DNA of 9,941 nt, from positions 1 through 9,941 of the forward strand of contig NZ_JBDUUH010000023.1 in the NCBI RefSeq assembly GCF_039939195.1, written 5' to 3'. Both the position numbers and the translations under genes were made by a program. Numbering within the stretch: position 1 is the stretch's first letter; every line of letters begins with the position of its first letter. The notes beneath the pieces are model-generated. The model worked only from the letters and a program-made list of their open reading frames with translations, was not told the DNA's origin and did not search any database. This stretch comes from Foliimonas ilicis. GTDB taxonomy: Bacteria; Pseudomonadota; Alphaproteobacteria; Rhizobiales; Rhizobiaceae. Below, piece by piece: positions 1 to 6,174 of this stretch.

Positions 1-20
1 CTGTCCTGCCAGCCTTTCCA
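1..20. repeat. Probable truncated tail of the dispersed palindromic repeat
   Basis: The first 19 bases of the window resemble the segment at 4003-4021 that follows the right arm of the large inverted repeat: CTGTCCTGCCAGCCTTTCC against CTGTCCCGCCAGCGTTTCT, 16 of 19 matching. It sits directly downstream of the VOC gene stop, the same position relative to a gene end that the large repeat has behind the monooxygenase gene. The window edge cuts off the part that would contain the palindromic core, so the assignment is an inference. Confidence 0.4.
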
Positions 21-48
21 ACTAAAGCTCTAACGTCCCAGCGTTCAG

Positions 49-459
49 CTATTTCTTAACAGGGCCGACCACAGCCCAGAGAAGACCAAACGGGTCGCGG
101 AATTGGCCGTATTGATCGCCCCAGAAGGCGACGTGCAAATCCAGCGTCACTTCCATTCCGGCATCCACGGCTCGCTTCCACCAGAGTTCGGGATCGTCGA
201 CCGGCAGATGCAGCGTGACGGCCTGCGCTTTTACCAGCGGCATGCCGTGTTCGGGCATCGGATCGTGGATCATGAATGCGCCCTCGTTGATTTCGAGATG
301 GCAATGCATCAGGCGCTTGCCGTCTTCCATAGGCAATTGCTGAATGATCTTCGCGCCGAACGCTTTCTCGTAAAGCGCTGTGGCGGCTCTGGCGTCGCTG
401 ACCATAATATAAGATACGACGCCACTCATTTTCGGTGCAGTCTCACTTACTTCCGGCAT
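49..459 (-). CDS. VOC family protein (PhnB-like, glyoxalase/bleomycin resistance fold)
   Basis: This gene encodes a 136-residue vicinal oxygen chelate (VOC) fold protein of the PhnB-like branch. The N-terminal half has the usual beta-alpha-beta start (VSYIMVSDARAATALYEKAFGA, about residues 15-36, shortened here in meaning to the strand plus helix). The C-terminal half ends with the family hallmark FWGDQYGQFRDPFG at about residues 112-125. The specific reaction is not predictable: members include metal-dependent isomerases, dioxygenases and non-catalytic binding proteins. The start at 459 follows a GGAGA ribosome site near 470-466. It lies 27 bp behind the SnoaL-like gene and is probably the last gene of an SRPBCC-SnoaL-VOC operon. 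PhnB/VOC, YciI and AHSA1 proteins are common partners of ECF42-like sigma factors, which fits the sigma gene upstream. Confidence 0.9.
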   Translation of the reverse strand: MPEVSETAPKMSGVVSYIMVSDARAATALYEKAFGAKIIQQLPMEDGKRLMHCHLEINEGAFMIHDPMPEHGMPLVKAQAVTLHLPVDDPELWWKRAVDAGMEVTLDLHVAFWGDQYGQFRDPFGLLWAVVGPVKK

Positions 460-486
460 GATTTTTCTCCCGTAATCACATTGGAA

Positions 487-930
487 TCAGGGCTTGAGAT
501 CGATGGCGGCTTTAGAACTGCCGTCCATGTAAAAGGGTACGGATTCGTGCTCATGGCTGATCTTCCAGCCTCTGTCCGTGCGGCGAAAGCCGGTGGTCTT
601 GCGAAACCAGAGCTCGACCTCCTGACCGTCCGTTTTGGTGCCGGTCATGTGTGCAAGCCCGTGAACGAACGCAATGTCGCCTCCGGTTTCGGTCACCGTA
701 TCGCGATGCTCGACGTTGATCGGGCCAAGCCATGTTCCGAACCACTCGTTCAGTCCGTTGAGGTCGCCATCGGTCCGCAGCACAAGCGGCGGGGCCAGCG
801 AGAACATGACGGTATCGTCCGTGTAAAGTGCGACGACGTCCTCCGCATTCTTGTCGTGAAGAGCCTTGCTCAAAGCATTTATGACGCTTTTGATTTCGGC
901 TTTGTCGTGAGGGTCTGATTTTACAAGCAT
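487..930 (-). CDS. SnoaL-like / NTF2-fold small protein (ketosteroid isomerase-related)
   Basis: A 147-residue single-domain protein with the cone-shaped NTF2-like fold of the SnoaL/DUF4440 type. It starts with a long helix (KAEIKSVINALSKALHDKN, about residues 10-28), followed by the typical VVALYTDDTVMFSLAPPL segment and ending in the strand WKISHEHESVPFYMD, seen in relatives that sit beside AHSA1 genes. The pocket of this fold can isomerise, hydrate or simply bind small organic molecules, and no substrate can be read from the sequence. ATG at 930 is preceded by GGAGGA (940-935). It lies 41 bp behind the SRPBCC gene with no visible promoter or terminator between, so co-transcription is likely. 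Confidence 0.87.
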   Translation of the reverse strand: MLVKSDPHDKAEIKSVINALSKALHDKNAEDVVALYTDDTVMFSLAPPLVLRTDGDLNGLNEWFGTWLGPINVEHRDTVTETGGDIAFVHGLAHMTGTKTDGQEVELWFRKTTGFRRTDRGWKISHEHESVPFYMDGSSKAAIDLKP

Positions 931-971
931 AATTTCCTCCTATCGGGCTTCCAGAGAACGCCTTCGCTGGA

Positions 972-1454
972 TCAGATTTTGGCGAGCAGCTCCGTGAGCT
1001 GGTCGGCACATTGGCCCCAGCCTTCATGGAAACCCATTTCCTCGTGGGTCTTGCGGTCCTCTTCGCGCCAATGGCGCGCGACCGCCGTGTACTTGGTCTT
1101 GCCTCCGACGTCCTCGAAGGTGATGACTCCAGTGAAGAATGGTTTTTCGGACGGCTTCCAGCCCGCCGTATAGGCATCGGTGAAAACGATCTTCTCGTTC
1201 TCGACGATTTCCAGATAGACGCCGTGGTTGGGATAATCGTTTCCGTCGGCATCGCGCATGACGAAGTAATTGCTTCCGCCCGCCCGCAGATCGAGTTCAA
1301 CTATCGGCGTGGTGAAAGGCCGGGGCGCGAACCATTGCTTGAGCAATTCAGGCGTCGTCCACGCTTTAAAAACCTTCTCGCGCGGAGCGTCGAAAGTACG
1401 CGTCAGAACAAGATCGTTTGAATCATTAGCTGCGTTTTTGGCTGTGTCGTTCAT
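972..1454 (-). CDS. SRPBCC (AHSA1/Aha1 C-terminal-like) domain protein
   Basis: This is a 160-residue START-like protein of the AHSA1 type, a hydrophobic-pocket fold. The N-terminal signature RTFDAPREKVFKAWTTPELL lies at about residues 19-38, followed by KQWFAPRPF. The C-terminal helix contains EMGFHEGWGQCADQLTELL. The open frame runs far upstream into the sigma gene, but only this part is real. Two ATGs lie close together at 1460 and 1454; AAAGGAGG at 1470-1463 is 2 nt from the first and 8 nt from the second, so 1454 is preferred. A sigma-type promoter (TGTCGG-N17-CGTC) at 1489-1515 precedes it, giving a leader of about 28 nt. It is the first gene of the SRPBCC-SnoaL-VOC set. Such proteins are recurrent in ECF42 neighbourhoods; the ligand is unknown. 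Confidence 0.9.
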   Translation of the reverse strand: MNDTAKNAANDSNDLVLTRTFDAPREKVFKAWTTPELLKQWFAPRPFTTPIVELDLRAGGSNYFVMRDADGNDYPNHGVYLEIVENEKIVFTDAYTAGWKPSEKPFFTGVITFEDVGGKTKYTAVARHWREEDRKTHEEMGFHEGWGQCADQLTELLAKI

Positions 1455-1462
1455 TTTCATTT

Positions 1463-1470
1463 CCTCCTTT
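1463..1470 (-). promoter_or_regulatory. Strong ribosome binding site deciding the SRPBCC start
   Basis: AAAGGAGG on the minus strand is nearly a full anti-16S match. The distance to the ATG at 1460 is only 2 nt, while that to the ATG at 1454 is 8 nt, so translation should begin at the second ATG and the protein should begin MNDTAK. Confidence 0.8.
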
Positions 1471-1488
1471 TCGGTGGTCTGATCCAAG

Positions 1489-1515
1489 GACGAATGAGAA
1501 AACAAAGCGCCGACA
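1489..1515 (-). promoter_or_regulatory. Putative ECF42-type promoter of the SRPBCC-SnoaL-VOC operon
   Basis: On the minus strand TGTCGG (1515-1510) is followed by exactly 17 nt and CGTC (1492-1489). The four bases before the downstream box are CATT. The same arrangement, including CATTCGTC, stands before the DGPF/YciI gene. A TGTCG-type -35 box and a short CG-containing -10 box are what is known for ECF sigma factors of this group. The motif lies in the 77-bp gap between the sigma gene stop and the SRPBCC start. Expected transcription start is near 1482. Confidence 0.7.
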
Positions 1516-1531
1516 CGCACGCGCATTTTTT

Positions 1532-2803
1532 TCAGCGCGCCACTATTTTTCCCGTCTTCGCATTGTCCTTCATGAGACGGTCGAGATGCATGCGGATGTG
1601 GGCTGCCTCGGCGGGCGTGTTGGCAAGCGCAATCGCGCGATCGAATGCGACCCGCGCTTCCTCGTCGCGGCCAAGCTGCATGAGCAGCCCGCCTTTCACG
1701 CCGAAAAAATGGAAATAGCCTGAAAGCCGGTCGGCCAGCGGTTCGATCATTTCGAGCGCGGCTTCGGCGCCCCTCACCTTTGAGACGGCAACCGCTCGAT
1801 TGAGCGTAATGACGGGCGAAGGCTGCATCTGCTCCAGCGCGCCGTAAAGCAGATCGATCTGTGCCCAATCCGTGTCTTCCGCCTTTGCAGCCCGCGCATG
1901 AAGCGCGGCGATCGCGGCCTGCGCCTGATAAGCACCGGGACGCCTGTGCCGCATGGCCTTGTCCATGAGGGCCAGTCCTTCGACGATCATCGAGCGGTTC
2001 CACCGGCTGCGATCCTGATCCTCCAGCAATATGATGTCGCCCTGCGCATCGAAACGCGTAGGGGAGCGCGCATGCTGAAGAAGCATCAGTGCCGTAAGCC
2101 CCATGATTTCCGGCTCGGTCTGGAACAGACGCAGCAAAAGGCGGGCAAGCCGGATTGCTTCGTCGCACAGCTTGCCTCGCGTCGAAGCCTCGCCGCCGGG
2201 GGCGGAATATCCTTCATTGAAAATGAGATAGACCATGGCCGCAACAGCGGCGAGACGTTCCGAGCGCTCGACCGCATCGGGCGTCTGGAAAGCTACACCC
2301 GCATCGCCGATCTTCGCCTTGGCGCGGGTTATGCGCTGCTCCATCGCGCTTTCGCCAACCAGAAAGGCGCGCGCGATCTGCTTGACCGAAAGGCCCGAAA
2401 CAATGCGCAGCGCCAGCGCAATCTGCTGCGTTGCAGGCAAGTCCGGGTGACAGCAGATGAACAGAAGACGCAAGATATCGTCGCGATAATCTGCGCTGTC
2501 CAGCCGCTCGACCATATCAGCCTCGGCGTCTTCAAGATCGGAAAGCATTTCTTCGGGCGGCAGCGGCTGCTGCTTTTTCTGTTTGCGCACGACATCTATC
2601 GCCGCATTGCGCCCGACGAAAATGAGCCAGGCGGCTGGATCGCGCGGCGGACCATTCTGCGGCCAGCTTTTCAGGGCTCGCAAACATGCGTCCTGAAACG
2701 CCTCTTCGGCCACATCGAGGTTGCGAAAATAACGCAGCAGCGCGCCCATCGCTTGCGGGCGTGCCGCGCTTATCGCCGTGCTGATCCAGCCTGTGTCGCT
2801 CAT
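1532..2803 (-). CDS. ECF42-type RNA polymerase sigma factor with C-terminal DUF6596/TPR-like extension
   Basis: A 423-residue extracytoplasmic-function sigma factor, about twice the length of an ordinary ECF. Region sigma2 covers roughly residues 10-78 (VAEEAFQDACLRALKSWP at 31-48; AAWLIFVGRNAAIDVVRKQ at 58-75). Region sigma4 covers about 108-165, with the helix-turn-helix GLSVKQIARAFLVGESAMEQ at 137-156. The extension starts around 180 with the family mark YLIFNEGYSA (192-201), then AYQAQAAIAALHA (291-303) and PVITLNRAVAV (330-340), and ends in TPR-like helices. In the ECF42 group this extension is needed for activity, and no anti-sigma factor is encoded nearby, as here. ATG 2803 overlaps the stop of the DGPF gene as ATGA, implying translational coupling. 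The signal it answers is not known. Confidence 0.93.
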   Translation of the reverse strand: MSDTGWISTAISAARPQAMGALLRYFRNLDVAEEAFQDACLRALKSWPQNGPPRDPAAWLIFVGRNAAIDVVRKQKKQQPLPPEEMLSDLEDAEADMVERLDSADYRDDILRLLFICCHPDLPATQQIALALRIVSGLSVKQIARAFLVGESAMEQRITRAKAKIGDAGVAFQTPDAVERSERLAAVAAMVYLIFNEGYSAPGGEASTRGKLCDEAIRLARLLLRLFQTEPEIMGLTALMLLQHARSPTRFDAQGDIILLEDQDRSRWNRSMIVEGLALMDKAMRHRRPGAYQAQAAIAALHARAAKAEDTDWAQIDLLYGALEQMQPSPVITLNRAVAVSKVRGAEAALEMIEPLADRLSGYFHFFGVKGGLLMQLGRDEEARVAFDRAIALANTPAEAAHIRMHLDRLMKDNAKTGKIVAR

Positions 2804-3210
2804 GCTCTCTTGCTGTCTGCCGGTTCGAACGGCGCTATCGCCTTATTGGGACGGAAAATGCTGATGGGACGGATTTCATAGGCGCCATAGGCCGGATTTG
2901 CCTGGGCCAACTGCTCCGCAGCATCAGTCGCCTCATCCAGCGTATCGACATCGACCATGTAGAAACCGAGCAACTGCTCCTTGGTTTCGGCGAAGGGTCC
3001 ATCGATGATCAACGACTCTTTGTCGTTCTTGCTTTTGCGAAGCGTGGTCGCGGCAGTGGTCGGCAAAAGACGCGCTACCGGGCCGAGCTTGCCTTGCTGG
3101 GCAAGTTTCTGCTGCACGACGGCTAGGCTTTCCATGACCGCGTCATCCTCCTCCTTGGTCCAGGCGGTGACGACGTCTTCGGAGTGATAACAAAGGATTG
3201 CGTAAAGCAT
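2800..3210 (-). CDS. DGPF-type YciI-related domain protein
   Basis: A 136-residue protein of the YciI-related (DGPF) family with the naming motif DGPFAETKEQLLGFY at residues 70-84. It begins with the compact strand MLYAILCYHSED and ends with a short charged tail. Family members form a ferredoxin-like dimer; a clear enzymatic role is not established for DGPF proteins. They are the most constant genomic partner of ECF42 sigma factors and a known target of one in Streptomyces. The gene is the first of the sigma operon and overlaps the sigma gene by 4 bp (ATGA). A weak GGGA ribosome site lies at 3224-3221. It is preceded by the same promoter motif as the SRPBCC operon. Confidence 0.92.
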   Translation of the reverse strand: MLYAILCYHSEDVVTAWTKEEDDAVMESLAVVQQKLAQQGKLGPVARLLPTTAATTLRKSKNDKESLIIDGPFAETKEQLLGFYMVDVDTLDEATDAAEQLAQANPAYGAYEIRPISIFRPNKAIAPFEPADSKRA

Positions 3211-3234
3211 TGCGGATCATTCCCTTTTGCATAA

Positions 3235-3261
3235 GACGAATGGGAACGATCGGCACCGACA
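3235..3261 (-). promoter_or_regulatory. Putative ECF42-type promoter of the DGPF-sigma operon (autoregulatory)
   Basis: On the minus strand TGTCGG (3261-3256), 17 nt and CGTC (3238-3235), with CATT directly before CGTC, match the promoter at 1489-1515 in both boxes and in spacer length. The predicted transcription start is near 3228, leaving a very short leader before the ATG at 3210. The location implies that the sigma factor activates its own operon. The upstream box is half of a 9-bp inverted repeat (see findings). Confidence 0.7.
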
Positions 3262-3293
3262 TTGCGATGCAAGAAATTCGCTCCCAATGTCGG
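3256..3293. repeat. 9-bp inverted repeat built on the -35 box
   Basis: CCGACATTG at 3256-3264 and CAATGTCGG at 3285-3293 are perfect reverse complements, 20 bp apart. The left arm contains the TGTCGG box of the sigma promoter on the minus strand. The right arm has no matching CGTC box 17 bp away on the plus strand, so it is not a second copy of the promoter. It may be an operator or chance. Confidence 0.45.
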
Positions 3294-3371
3294 GAACTTA
3301 CTACGTTGATTGCGCGCAAGGCCAGCCGAGTGCCTTGATCCAGACTATGCCGGCTTGAAGGCGGCTCTATT

Positions 3372-3686
3372 TTACGGGCAGGTCGTGCGGAACGACTTGC
3401 TGCCCGACAATGGAAGCTGGCAGCCACCCTGAACGCTTGGAATGCGCGGCCGTTCACGCTCGGGCTGAATGTAAATGCGTTCCTGCTGGCGATTGTTATT
3501 CTGCTGCTGCTGAAAGTTGCGAAGATTTTCGCGATCCCTCAAAATCTGCGCTTCGTTGATGCGCCCTTGCCGGATCAGCGACTGACGATCATAGCCGTCG
3601 AACCGTTCAACCGCCGACGCGGCAACAGGCACGGCCAGCATGAAAGCCAAGCCAAGCGCAATCTTTTTCGAATTGTTGCCAAACAT
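3372..3686 (-). CDS. Small secreted Gln/Asn-rich hypothetical protein
   Basis: A 104-residue protein of unknown function. A Sec signal peptide is visible: KK at positions 7-8, hydrophobic core IALGLAFMLAVPV (9-21) and AASA (22-25) as a likely cleavage site. The mature part has a basic, amphipathic segment with QSLIRQGRINEAQILRDRE (35-53), a Gln/Asn-rich stretch (59-68, QQQQNNNRQQ) and a Pro/Arg-rich linker. It ends in a short region with two cysteines (89 and 103) that could form a disulfide in the periplasm. ATG at 3686 is chosen over ATG 3689 because GGGAG (3697-3693) is 6 nt from it but only 3 nt from the other. I recognise no family. It has its own promoter and no operon partners. Confidence 0.75.
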   Translation of the reverse strand: MFGNNSKKIALGLAFMLAVPVAASAVERFDGYDRQSLIRQGRINEAQILRDRENLRNFQQQQNNNRQQERIYIQPERERPRIPSVQGGCQLPLSGSKSFRTTCP

Positions 3687-3720
3687 CATTCGCTCCCGAC
3701 GCCGCTTTACCATCCCGCTT

Positions 3721-3748
3721 AATATAGGGCCGGATGCCCCGAAGCCAA
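3721..3748 (-). promoter_or_regulatory. Putative sigma70-type promoter of the small secreted protein gene
   Basis: On the minus strand TTGGCT (3748-3743) and TATATT (3726-3721) are separated by 16 nt. The expected start near 3714 leaves a leader of about 28 nt before the ATG at 3686. The hexamers are not perfect, but the position and spacing are convincing. Confidence 0.5.
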
Positions 3749-3838
3749 AGAGCGAGGCGTTCAAAACAATCGGACGGCAGCAAAAAGCCGCCATCGGAAC
3801 GTGCATTGGAGCTGTTCCTGTTTTGATGGAATCGCGAG

Positions 3839-4003
3839 GCGCCCCCCTCTGTCCTGCCGGACATCTCCCCCACGGGTGGGGAGATTACTCTATCATTTAA
3901 GCACGGCACCAATCGCTGAAGTTGCAGAATGAAGAGGCGGAGAGTTGTGTCAGCCAATCTCCCCACCTGTGGGGGAGATGTCCGGCAGGACAGAGGGGGG
4001 CGC
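3839..4003. repeat. Long inverted repeat with internal hairpins (dispersed Rhizobiales-type palindromic element)
   Basis: Arm 1 (3839-3886) and arm 2 (3956-4003) are 48 bp each and match as reverse complements at 47 positions; the one difference is in the small loop. The spacer is 69 bp. Each arm can also fold alone, with ATCTCCCC pairing with GGGGAGAT around a short loop. The core GTCCTGCCGGACATCTCCCC is, to my knowledge, widespread between genes of Mesorhizobium, Agrobacterium and Brucella relatives. It lies behind the 3' end of the monooxygenase gene and could slow or end transcription. The rest of the 365-bp gap (3687-4051) contains only the promoter of the small secreted protein and nothing else I can name. 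Confidence 0.9.
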
Positions 4004-4051
4004 TGTCCCGCCAGCGTTTCTATTTAAAAAATGAAAACCTCTACCCCCAGA

Positions 4052-5854
4052 TCAGGATTTGTGATGGACCTCCTGCAACCTGTAAACGGGCGTCGCCAGG
4101 CCCTCCTTGCGGGCTTTCAGTTGAAGCGAAAGATACTGCGAATAGTGGCGCGACTGGTGCAGATTGCCGCCATGAAACCACAGCGCGTCCTGCTGCGTCG
4201 GCTTCCACATGTTGCGCTGTTCGCCTTCCCACGGACCCGGATCTTTCGTGGTATCTGACCCAAGGCCCCAGCATTTGCCGACCTTGTCGGCAACTTCCTT
4301 GCTGATGAGATCGGCCGCCCAGCCATTCATCGAGCCATAACCCGTAGCGTAGACGATCAGATCGGCTTCCAGTTCGCGTCCATCGTCGAGCGAGATTGAA
4401 TGCTCTTTCAATTCCTTGATACCGACGCCGCTGACCAGCTTGATGCGACCATCGGCGACCAGATCGCATGCCCCGACATCGATGTAGTAGCCGGAGCCGC
4501 GCCGCAGATATTTCATGAACAGGCCGGAATCATCGTCGCCGAAATCCAGCATGAAACCCGCATCTTCCAAGCGCTTATAGAAAGCCGCGTCCTTCTCCCT
4601 GATCTTGTCGTATATCGGCATCTGAAATTCATGCAGAATTTTGTACGGCAAGGAGGCGAAAATCATATCCGCCTTGCGGGTCGTCATGCCTGCGGCAACC
4701 GCACGCTCCGAATAGAGATCGCCCATGCCGATCTCCATAAGAGAGTCCGACTTCACGATATGGGTCGAGGACCGCTGAAGCATCGTGACATCCGCCCCGC
4801 CCTCCCAGAGCGCCGCGCATATGTCATGGGCGGAATTGTTGGAGCCGACGACGACCACCTTCTTGCCCTTGTAGGCATCCGGGCCGGGATGCTGCGAGGA
4901 ATGCTGCTGCTCGCCTTTGAATATGTCCTGACCCTTGAATTTCGGCACATTGGCCTTGCCCGACATGCCGGTGGCCAGCACGAGCTGCTTCGGCTTCAGC
5001 ACGATTTCCTTGCCGTCGCGTTCGACCACGACGGTCCATTCCTTCGTCTTTTCGTCGTAGCTGGCGGATTTGCAGGTGGTCGAACTCCAGTAGTTCAGCT
5101 CCATGACCTTGGTGTACATTTCCAGCCAGTCGCCGATCTTGTCCTTCGGCGCGAATACCGGCCAATTGTCGGGAAAAGGAATGTAGGGCAGATGATCGTA
5201 CCAGACCGGATCGTGCAGGCAGAGCGACTTGTAGCGCTTGCGCCAGCTATCGCCGGGACGCTCGTTTTTCTCGATGATGATGGTCGGAACGCCAAGCTGG
5301 CGCAGCCGCGCGCCAAGCGCAATGCCGCCCTGCCCGCCACCGACGATCACCACATAGGGCTGCGTTGAGAACCCAAGCTCGGCGGCCTCCGCCTCGAGCT
5401 TTTCCTTCCACGTCTTGCGGGTCGGATCGCTGCCATGTTCGGCACCCATTGGGCGCAGCAGGCCTTTCGGCTCCTCATGGCCCTTCAGTTCGCTCATCGT
5501 CGTCAGTAGCGTCCAGATCAGACCGTTTTTGAGCCTGATGTGGCCATAGCCGCGCGCGACATCGGTTTCGAACTCGAACCAGCCATCGGTAACGCCGTCG
5601 CTTTCGCTGGCAAGCTCCTTGGCGTCCTGACGAAATTTCTGCGGCTTAATGCCTGCGAGCTGCGATTTGAGCATATCGCGAATCTGGTCATGGCCTTCCA
5701 TCGTCCGCAAATTCCAGGTGAACGTAACCAGATCGCGCCAGTAGCAATCTTCCTGAAACAAATTCACGGCCGCATCGATGTCGCCGCCCGAAAGCGCCTT
5801 TTCGAGCTTGTGAAGAACGGCATCGACTTTCTGCCGGGGACTGTCGTCAAGCAT
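4052..5854 (-). CDS. Flavin-containing monooxygenase-like FAD/NAD(P) oxidoreductase with N-terminal NTF2-like domain
   Basis: A 600-residue two-part enzyme. Residues about 1-130 form an NTF2/SnoaL-like domain (KVDAVLHKLEKALSGGDIDA to about GLIWTLLTTM). From about 165 there is a flavoprotein monooxygenase: the FAD-binding Rossmann motif VIVGGGQGG (169-177) with acidic end IIIEK (192-196); the FMO signature FKGEQQHSS (312-320); the second, NAD(P)H-binding nucleotide motif VVVVGSNNSAHD (333-344); and YATGY (502-506). Such enzymes oxygenate soft nucleophiles or ketones using NADPH and O2; the substrate is unknown. The second motif has GSNNSA in place of the usual GxGxSG. ATG 5854 follows AGGAGGA at 5867-5861. 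It stands alone between a repeat and a terminator. Confidence 0.9.
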   Translation of the reverse strand: MLDDSPRQKVDAVLHKLEKALSGGDIDAAVNLFQEDCYWRDLVTFTWNLRTMEGHDQIRDMLKSQLAGIKPQKFRQDAKELASESDGVTDGWFEFETDVARGYGHIRLKNGLIWTLLTTMSELKGHEEPKGLLRPMGAEHGSDPTRKTWKEKLEAEAAELGFSTQPYVVIVGGGQGGIALGARLRQLGVPTIIIEKNERPGDSWRKRYKSLCLHDPVWYDHLPYIPFPDNWPVFAPKDKIGDWLEMYTKVMELNYWSSTTCKSASYDEKTKEWTVVVERDGKEIVLKPKQLVLATGMSGKANVPKFKGQDIFKGEQQHSSQHPGPDAYKGKKVVVVGSNNSAHDICAALWEGGADVTMLQRSSTHIVKSDSLMEIGMGDLYSERAVAAGMTTRKADMIFASLPYKILHEFQMPIYDKIREKDAAFYKRLEDAGFMLDFGDDDSGLFMKYLRRGSGYYIDVGACDLVADGRIKLVSGVGIKELKEHSISLDDGRELEADLIVYATGYGSMNGWAADLISKEVADKVGKCWGLGSDTTKDPGPWEGEQRNMWKPTQQDALWFHGGNLHQSRHYSQYLSLQLKARKEGLATPVYRLQEVHHKS

Positions 5855-5900
5855 ACTATCTCCTCCTGACTTGCTTCAAATCGCGGCGGACAAGGCTCCT

Positions 5901-5913
5901 CCCGTGTCACGGG
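5901..5913. repeat. 13-bp perfect palindrome upstream of the monooxygenase gene
   Basis: CCCGTGTCACGGG has two 6-bp arms around a single base and lies 47 bp from the ATG. It could be an operator half-turn pair or an mRNA hairpin. The surrounding 5855-6121 gap shows no promoter I can assign with confidence. Confidence 0.3.
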
Positions 5914-6121
5914 CGACCAGATTTTCGAATTGCTGTGTTGTTGCGCGGATTTTTGAGGCGCCGGGATGAACGCTTTCGATGTCGCGAATATGTTCGGAAT
6001 CTGAAAACACCAAAAGCCAACCGCCTCCAACGGAATGCCCTCAATTTCCCCCTCAGGGATCAAGTCTACATGCGCGTGACGGATTGTACATACGGCTTTT
6101 GCGCGCCGCTTTTTTTGCGAC

Positions 6122-6157
6122 AAAGAAAAAGGGCGGGTCTGTTCGGACCCGCCCTTT
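6122..6157 (-). terminator. Rho-independent terminator of the MFS transporter gene
   Basis: A 12-bp perfect stem (AAAGGGCGGGTC, 6128-6139, with its complement at 6146-6157) closes a 6-nt loop. Read on the minus strand it is followed by TTTTTCTTTG. It starts 18 bp after the transporter stop codon, so it ends that transcript and insulates the monooxygenase gene. Confidence 0.92.
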
Positions 6158-6174
6158 GCAACCTTTGAAACGGC

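Noticed and set aside
103..918. 271-codon plus-strand frame opposite the VOC and SnoaL genes
   Set aside because: Spans two convincing minus-strand genes and the gap between them; it looks like a complement shadow.
972..2168. 398-codon open frame containing the SRPBCC protein with a long N-terminal extension
   Set aside because: The first 238 codons overlap the sigma gene in another frame, are Arg/Gly/Ala-rich like frame shadows, and the true start at 1454 has a strong ribosome site and its own promoter.
1898..2881. 327-codon plus-strand frame opposite the sigma gene
   Set aside because: Antisense shadow of a well-supported ECF42 gene in GC-rich DNA; no ribosome site and no recognisable domain.
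3288..3310. Second ECF promoter on the plus strand using TGTCGG at 3288
   Set aside because: No CGTC box 16-17 bp downstream and no plus-strand gene follows.
3839..4003. CRISPR-like array or terminator pair
   Set aside because: There are only two copies in inverted orientation with a 69-bp gap, not direct repeats with regular spacers; no cas genes. No U-run follows either arm, so a classical terminator is not supported.
4400..5368. 322-codon plus-strand frame opposite the monooxygenase gene
   Set aside because: Antisense of a gene with intact FMO motifs; composition is His/Arg/Leu-rich without domain features.
5764..6123. 119-codon minus-strand frame in the leader of the monooxygenase gene
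   Set aside because: It overlaps the monooxygenase start by 91 bp, begins within the U-tract of the transporter terminator, and has no ribosome site or domain.
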